The position numbers and the translations under genes are program-made. A stretch of DNA of 64,000 nucleotides from Owenia fusiformis (Eukaryota; Annelida; Polychaeta; Sabellida; Oweniidae): contig CAIIXF020000001.1 of assembly GCA_903813345.2 (NCBI GenBank), positions 10,019,598 through 10,083,597 of the forward strand, in the 5' to 3' direction. The notes below the pieces were generated by a model. It did not search any database, was not told the origin of the DNA, and saw only the letters and a program-made list of their open reading frames with translations. Shown in pieces: positions 60,201 through 64,000 of this stretch. The stretch's first letter is position 1. Every line of letters begins with the position of its first letter.

Positions 60201-61951
60201 GTAAGATTTCTTTATTACTTCAAAGACATTTAATATGTCCACGTATCTATACTCAGATGGCAATAAAATCAAGAGAAATGACCAAGTTAAATGAAGCCAT
60301 TATTTTCATTATTTAGAACAATCATGATTGTGTACCAAGTTTTTATCATGAGAAAATTTATTTTCTGCTTCTTCCCCGAAGTCTGTCTTTCAAGAGGAAC
60401 TCTTTCACAAAATTGACAACATTTATATCATTTTCAAAATTATGCTTAAAAATCTCCCTGTACTGTAGTTCTTACTTGTAATGTTTTCATGTTGGATTAC
60501 AGGAGCTGGGTTCGGTAGACTTGTTGGAGAGTGCATGGCTACTTGGTTTCCTAATGGCGTTAGGCAGGGGGATACATTCTCAGAGATAGTGCCTGGAGGA
60601 TATGCTATAGTCGGTAGGGCTTATAATGTTTGTCGTCATTAAAGAGTTTAAGGAAGTTAATATTTTGATCCCAATGCTCATCTCTTCTAAACACTGTTTT
60701 TATTACATTGTCCAAATACAATAAGTTGTTGACTTGAAGATGCTTATACATATATTTGATTTGAAGGTGCTGCTGCATTTGCTGGTGCTGTGACACACAC
60801 AGTGTCAACATCAGTGATTGTATTTGAACTCACTGGCCAGCTTGGACATGTGTTGCCTGCTGTTGTAAGTAATATAACATATATGTCTCATCGTGTCAAA
60901 TTGAACATTTCAAAATTGAATCCAAACTTAAACATACAGTATACTACTCATGAATACAATTGAACAAGAGTTGTATTATAAATTCAATGTACTGTTTTGT
61001 ATTTTATTACATGATGTATAATAAACAACAATTATGAAATATGATAAATAGGAGGGGTTCCATGAGTGAACCTCGTGGTACTCCATATCATATATATAAA
61101 TATGTACAACCTCGGTTATACTTAATTCGAACATTGGTTGTGAAATATTTTACATTAAAAATGTTGTTTTGCAGATAGCTGTGTTACTTGCCAATGCTGT
61201 AGCGCAATCTTTGCAGCCTTCATTCTATGATAGTGTAATACAAATTAGAAAATTACCATTTTTACCAGATATAAAATCTTCAGCTTCAAAGTAAGTTGTT
61301 TATGCTTTGAAGTTTACTAACTCATGTTTTAGATGTTAAAATTCAGATGATTACAGTGTTAGTGTCCCTTGTTTGTTCACTTTACATACATGTATTTAAG
61401 ATTTAGTATTGAAATTTTACATGATTGTAGTAATTGATAATTAAATACAGTTTAATTGGTCTAAAGATTTTGAAATTAGTATTTTGCCATCGATTGTTTG
61501 AGAAATGAAGTTTATTCCATTTGGAATAATGTTTTTAATGAATCTGAATGCCATATATTTATCATGTAATTGTTTGTCCATTTATCTTTTGGATAGTTTC
61601 CAGGTTTTCTAATCCTTTAGCGGGTAGTGTAATTGGCATCTTTTCAATTTATATGAATGCGAATGCATGGTTGACCCCAGTTTCACCAGTGTACTTTATA
61701 AAGACATTCAGTTCAGTATGTAAGACAGTCCACAACACGTGGAAATTTCAACATGTGATATCTTGAAGGTCTAAGTAAATAATCAGACTTACATGTACAA
61801 ATTCAAATGTTTTTCAGCGCTCACAAAATATTTGTTGAAGATATAATGATACGGGATGTTAAATTACTCAGTGCCAAATCTACATATAAAGATATAAAGA
61901 ACTTGCTCCATAAAGCTACACATCGATCATTCCCTGTTGTAGACAGTCCAG
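42279..61951 (+). CDS. CLCN2: CLC-1/2 family voltage-gated chloride channel (3' end beyond window)
   Basis: Exons 42279-42347 (1a), 49849-49966, 50157-50297, 53482-53610, 53812-53945, 54207-54284, 54954-55032, 55457-55582, 58355-58439, 58892-58993, 59454-59538, 59831-59983, 60131-60200, 60503-60613, 60767-60864, 61175-61290, 61818-61951: 609 residues so far, against 898 in human CLC-2. A dimeric plasma-membrane Cl- channel. Motifs: YGRYTKDLG near the N-terminus, GSGIPEMK 153-160, GKEGP with gating Glu197, the IEVT stretch with Val257 where H+/Cl- exchangers keep a proton Glu, [20 protein letters not shown], and [10 protein letters not shown] with the pore Tyr. So it is a channel, not an exchanger. 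The first CBS domain begins in the last exon; the rest must lie right of 64000. The symbol denotes the CLC-1/2/K clade; invertebrates often have one gene for it. An alternative first exon is at 48253. Confidence 0.93.
43684..44176. mobile_element. 493-base TTAA-flanked MITE (piggyBac-like)
   Basis: The insert splits the TA element at a TTAA that is single in copy 1 and doubled here (43680-43683, 44177-44180). Ends AGCAGATATGAAAT and ATTTCAGTTGTCCT are imperfect inverted repeats. TTAA duplication is the hallmark of piggyBac-type elements. Inside are paired CCCCACGTGATC / ATCACGTGGGGG words, an inner inverted repeat. No coding frame. Confidence 0.75.
44222..44320 (+). pseudogene. HTH transposase remnant, copy 2
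   Basis: Frame with [16 protein letters not shown] then [10 protein letters not shown], homologous to the minus-strand remnant at 9140-9548. Retention of the same 30-residue stretch in both copies reflects common origin rather than function. Confidence 0.5.
45309..45452. repeat. Fold-back repeat, AGGATATCCTAT family, member 1
   Basis: The arms pair from AGGATATCCTATGGTTTT (left) to AAAAAAATCATAGGATGTTC (right), through GGTGATATTGATATCTGCAC. The loop has AGAGAGCGAAGCGAACGAGTGC. Related members: 49399-49538 and 51919-52036; similar loop at 48712-48900. Confidence 0.75.
45455..45724. mobile_element. 270-base TIR element holding three palindromes
   Basis: ATTATCCTACACTTA (45455-45469) and TAAGTGTAGGATAAT (45710-45724) are perfect 15-base inverted repeats. 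The element directly adjoins the fold-back at 45309-45452. Its middle carries the three 27-base palindromes described separately. Confidence 0.7.
45551..45647. repeat. Three 27-base palindromic repeats
   Basis: CGGAGTATATCGTCACGATA followed by TCCTCCG occurs at 45551-45577 (one change), 45592-45618 and 45621-45647 (one change). Each unit is itself a near-perfect palindrome (CGGAGTATATCGT against ACGATATCCTCCG). Confidence 0.9.
48253..48378 (+). CDS. CLCN2: Alternative first exon (1b) of the chloride channel
   Basis: The ATG opens 42 codons ([10 protein letters not shown] ... [13 protein letters not shown]) that end at a GT donor in phase 0, with no stop. Exon 1a also ends in phase 0 with ...YEQTL, and exon 2 starts V-Y-G-R-Y-T. 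So both first exons can join exon 2 and end in the same Thr-Leu. Exon 1b adds an Arg/Ser-rich segment in place of the CLC-2-like FGYEQTL. The Ser/Arg run is a possible kinase target. No transcript evidence is available; the coincidence of start, phase and terminal residues is the support. Confidence 0.65.
48712..48900. repeat. Fold-back repeat with GGGAGCGCAGCGACTGAG loop
   Basis: TATGGGTTTTATTCCGAGG on the left pairs with CGGAGGAATAAAACCCATAT on the right; the outer edges are ATAGGT and ACCTAT. The loop GACTGAGGGAGCGCAGCGAC resembles those of the other fold-backs in this gene. Lies in channel intron 1. Confidence 0.75.
49399..49538. repeat. Fold-back repeat, AGGATATCCTAT family, member 2
   Basis: Arms run from CATCCTATGATTTATGAGTG to CACTCATAAATCATAGGATA, with a loop around CTCTCTCGCTACGCTCGCTC. 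It ends about 310 bases before channel exon 2. Confidence 0.8.
51084..51270. repeat. Short TIR element GTGTTACCCCCCTT
   Basis: GTGTTACCCCCCTT and AAGGGGGGTAACAC are perfect 14-base inverted repeats 187 bases apart, in channel intron 3. No clear target duplication was seen, so origin is unsure. Confidence 0.45.
51919..52036. repeat. Fold-back repeat, AGGATATCCTAT family, member 3
   Basis: ATATCCTATGATTTTCTCAG pairs with CTCAAAAATCATAGGACAT. The loop has CACTCTCTCACTGCGCCCAC. More diverged than the others. Channel intron 3. Confidence 0.65.
53987..54060. repeat. Fragment of CAGTAAAACCT element
   Basis: CAGTAAAACCTTTATGTACG followed by AACACCTCTCTAATCTGAAC matches the left end of 31755-33543 and the fragment at 10044. 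Right end not found. Channel intron 5. Confidence 0.5.
54457..54836. mobile_element. 380-base MITE with perfect 26-base TIRs
   Basis: AAAGGACGATTCTCGGTTTG... (54457-54482) is exactly complementary to 54811-54836. Inside, a segment of about 180 bases occurs twice in tandem (GAGCGTTATCCCTGCTTC, TTTAATTTGGGTAATATTTC). No coding frame. Lies between channel exons 6 and 7. Perfect ends suggest recent activity. Confidence 0.85.
55763..56109. repeat. TIR repeat CAGCCTATTGCC
   Basis: CAGCCTATTGCC (55763-55774) and GGCAATAGGCTG (56098-56109) are inverted repeats. The interior has several ACCTAAAGTGGACCAA / TTAACCTGTT words. Probably a MITE; no target duplication resolved. Channel intron 8. Confidence 0.5.
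57622..57790. repeat. Fold-back repeat with GAAGCCGCAGGCTGAG loop
   Basis: CAAATAGTGACTGCC pairs with GGCAGTCACTATTTG, and GAGGGAATATCCTCTACAAT with its complement near 57730, across the loop CCCGAAGCCGCAGGCTGAGG. It may be the left part of a larger unit reaching about 58330: TATATACCC (57800) and GGGTATATA (58314) are also inverted. A second hairpin TATTCCCGCTGACGTCACAT lies near 58203. Channel intron 8. Confidence 0.75.
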
Positions 61952-62209
61952 GTAAGTTACTTTAATTTGATCGATTTACACTTGTAAGTTGCAACACATA
62001 TCAAAAGATTCTGATTTACTCTACTTATCTTACACTGTGAATTAGATTATAAAAAACTAACCACTAGAAAAAAATAATATTAGGATACATATATGTATAT
62101 ATGTACAGGATTTTATCTCATCTCATATCTCTTATGTACGTATGTTTTGATGAAATAAATAAAAAATAAATCAAATATGTTGGGTATAGAGTTTAGGCTG
62201 AGGGAAATA
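61952..62209. other. channel intron 17 start, nothing coding
   Basis: After the donor GTAAGT there is AT-rich sequence. ATGAAATAAATAAAAAATAA near 62150 resembles the tail of the LINE at 33395, so a short LINE 3' remnant may be present. No further channel exon was recognised. Confidence 0.4.
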
Positions 62210-63286
62210 TTATCTTTCCGAGAGTCCATGGGGACTGTTTGCCATTGCTATGTTATTACTTTCATGTGGATTGTCTCTACATAAGATTTTCTTGAAGGCA
62301 ATTTTAAATTCATTCAACCTCACAGCATAGATTATGGGATTTATGCTACTATTGACCAGTACTAATGCACAAGAAATATAGAAGATAGATAAATTGGTGC
62401 TATCATTGAAAAAAGAAGTCTTTACTGTTGACCATTTAAAGGTTTTTCCCCATATCTCAATGCTGACCATAATTACAAATGGACCCCAACAAAGGAAAAA
62501 TAGTCCAATTACAATGCATGCTGTTTTCAGTACTTTAAGGTTGTTTTTCAGGGATGTTCCATCTGATTGTTCAGTATTCGTATTCCTGTTGGCTTTTTTG
62601 TTTAGCTGTTTTCTGGCCACATTAAGTATTCTTATGTACATGATAAGTATACTTATGAAAACAGTTAGAAACATTGGAGCATACAAGAGTTCCAATATAA
62701 TTGTGTCTTCCTCCAGGTTTTCACTATATATGCAGTCTTGTTTCTCATTGCTCTGCTGTAGAACAAAATACCAGTCAGTGATTGAAACAGTTGTGATTGT
62801 AATCACACCAATCCAAACGGCCAGAACTGCAATCCTAGCTCTCTTCTTGGTGACAATAGTTTTGTATTGAAGTGGTTGAAATATTGCAATGTAGCGATCT
62901 ATTGTTATACACAGTAATAGCAGCAATGAAGCAAAACTCGGGATGCCAAAACAAATCTGTCCAATGACACATATGATGAAATTGTCTGTGTTTATAGAGG
63001 GGAATATCTGTGACAAAAGCCATAGAATGTTATAGAGTCCAGATATCCCAGCAAATAAGTCCGCTATCGCTAATTGTAGTATGAAATAGTTACTTACAGT
63101 CCGCAGAGACACATTAGCTCTATAGGCAGCAATAACCAATGCATTTCCAAATACTATACTAAATATCATCACAAAGCATAGTGACATAAAACCAAGTGCT
63201 TCTTTAAATGGTAATGTTGTTACATTGCTTCCTGTATTATTATTAGCTGAGTCAAATGCATCCAATGTACTGGTATTGATAGCCAT
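62210..63286 (-). CDS. Class A (rhodopsin-like) G-protein-coupled receptor, intronless
   Basis: The 358-residue product has seven hydrophobic segments (about 31-55, 66-90, 105-128, 150-170, 197-220, 253-277, 300-322). Class A marks: GN 47-48 (1.50), LAIAD with Asp76 (2.50), Cys106 (3.25) and Cys185 for the disulphide, DRY 130-132, Trp158 (4.50), CWGP 266-269, NPIIY 316-320. N-terminal sequons at Asn4, Asn16 and Asn21 suit an extracellular glycosylated tail. Position 3.32 is Phe, not Asp, so it should not bind amines in the usual way. YIRILNVARKQL after TM5 resembles the same place in adenosine receptors, and Pro5.50 is lacking. The ligand is unknown. It lies opposite to the channel gene, apparently inside its intron. 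The family is sure; the subfamily is a guess. Confidence 0.92.
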   Translation of the reverse strand: MAINTSTLDAFDSANNNTGSNVTTLPFKEALGFMSLCFVMIFSIVFGNALVIAAYRANVSLRTVSNYFILQLAIADLFAGISGLYNILWLLSQIFPSINTDNFIICVIGQICFGIPSFASLLLLLCITIDRYIAIFQPLQYKTIVTKKRARIAVLAVWIGVITITTVSITDWYFVLQQSNEKQDCIYSENLEEDTIILELLYAPMFLTVFISILIMYIRILNVARKQLNKKANRNTNTEQSDGTSLKNNLKVLKTACIVIGLFFLCWGPFVIMVSIEIWGKTFKWSTVKTSFFNDSTNLSIFYISCALVLVNSSINPIIYAVRLNEFKIAFKKILCRDNPHESNNIAMANSPHGLSER

Positions 63287-63897
63287 ATTGTTGGTTGAAT
63301 CAATATTTCAAATATAAGTTTTTTCTCATTTACCACTTCCACACTAAATGCGTCCCTATTTTTCAAGTCACTCAGCTGCTTTAGACGAGAGAATATCATC
63401 CCATTCTTTTTAGTGAGTCTTTACAGAGATCATTTGATTCATTTTGATTAAATAATAGATGATCTTCAGACATCCATTAATCTAATAGGAGCAAATTGAT
63501 CGTGATTTAATGTATAAATTGTTTTCATTAGAAATCCTGTCAGATTGGTAAAGGAGTCATAAGAGCATGCTCTTCCACTGTTCCCCTGTGTCCTTGATCA
63601 TGAATGTATCACATGATTCTCACTGAGGGATGGGGACAGAACTAACAGAGCCCTCAGATGGACTTGGAAAAAATAATAAAAAGCAACTCTTGTCAGTGGG
63701 GAGGAGCAGTAGATGGGGTTTAACTTAGAATAAGAATCAATTTTCTTTCATTTAGTTAAGGCAAGGGGTAAGAAATAAGCATGTGGACACTCTTGATTAC
63801 CTTATAAGCAGCTTTTGAGTAGAAAATTAAATTGTGTGAAAATCTTTTAATTTCTAGTAAAAACAACCTGCTCCTCTCCATTGACAAAATTAGGCGA
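63287..63897. other. spacer between two receptor copies
   Basis: Contains the promoter side of the 62210-63286 receptor. No coding frame or repeat ends recognised. TATAAAT-like words occur but none can be assigned. Confidence 0.35.
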
Positions 63898-64000
63898 TTA
63901 CATCTCGTGTGTATGTTGAAATGTTTTTCTCCATTTCTCAGTACTAACCATGATAATTATAGATGGACCCCAACAAATGAAAAATAGTCCAATTACAGTG
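63898..64000 (-). pseudogene. Second GPCR copy, TM6 end, truncated by a stop
   Basis: On the minus strand the frame reads VIGLFFICWGP and continues with EKWRKTF, close to VIGLFFLCWGP and IEIWGKTF of the neighbouring receptor. It then reaches TAA at 63898-63900 just after TM6, so TM7 and its NPxxY are lost. The rest of the gene is beyond the right edge. Likely a tandem duplicate that has become a pseudogene, unless an intron follows. Confidence 0.75.

Noticed and set aside
62394-62870. 158-codon + frame
   Set aside because: Antisense of the receptor TM5-TM6 region; the minus frame has all class A motifs.

Overview
The window is animal nuclear DNA: AT-rich, with split genes whose GT-AG introns run from under 100 bases to several kilobases, and crowded with small inverted-repeat transposons. 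The protein set (selenocysteine-containing SelO, a Vasa helicase with six CCHC zinc knuckles, a CLC-2 type chloride channel, a rhodopsin-like receptor) and repeat families built on GCTCAC/GTGAGC ends plus (GTCC)n runs suggest a marine invertebrate, most likely a lophotrochozoan such as a bivalve mollusc. The phylum is an inference; the genes alone exclude a vertebrate or insect only weakly.

Layout: 1-2240 is intergenic and holds an 830-base near-perfect palindrome. 2241-13188 (+) is a complete 13-exon SELENOO gene, 683 residues, ending V-T-Sec-S-S with an in-frame UGA. A matching SECIS element lies at 13600-13640. 13200-27450 is mostly repeat DNA with nested elements, a zinc-finger fragment and one promoter-like site. 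27455-39278 (+) is a complete 11-exon vasa gene, 805 residues; its 5.7-kb intron 3 carries a second 850-base palindrome, a TA-flanked element and a LINE inserted in another TA-flanked element. 42279-61951 (+) is a CLC-1/2 family chloride channel, 17 exons found plus an alternative first exon; it runs off the right edge within the first CBS domain. 62210-63286 (-) is an intronless class A GPCR on the opposite strand, apparently inside the next channel intron, with a broken paralogue at 63898-64000.

The three multi-exon genes are independent units with no sign of a shared pathway: SelO is a mitochondrial AMPylase, Vasa a germline RNA helicase, the channel and receptor are membrane proteins. What ties the window together is its mobile DNA: several non-autonomous families (TA, TTAA and 8-bp target duplications, fold-back palindromes, GTCC-bearing composites) recur in introns of all three genes and are nested in one another in an order that can be read. 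All exon borders were placed by eye from GT-AG sites, reading-frame continuity and family similarity; no search was run.
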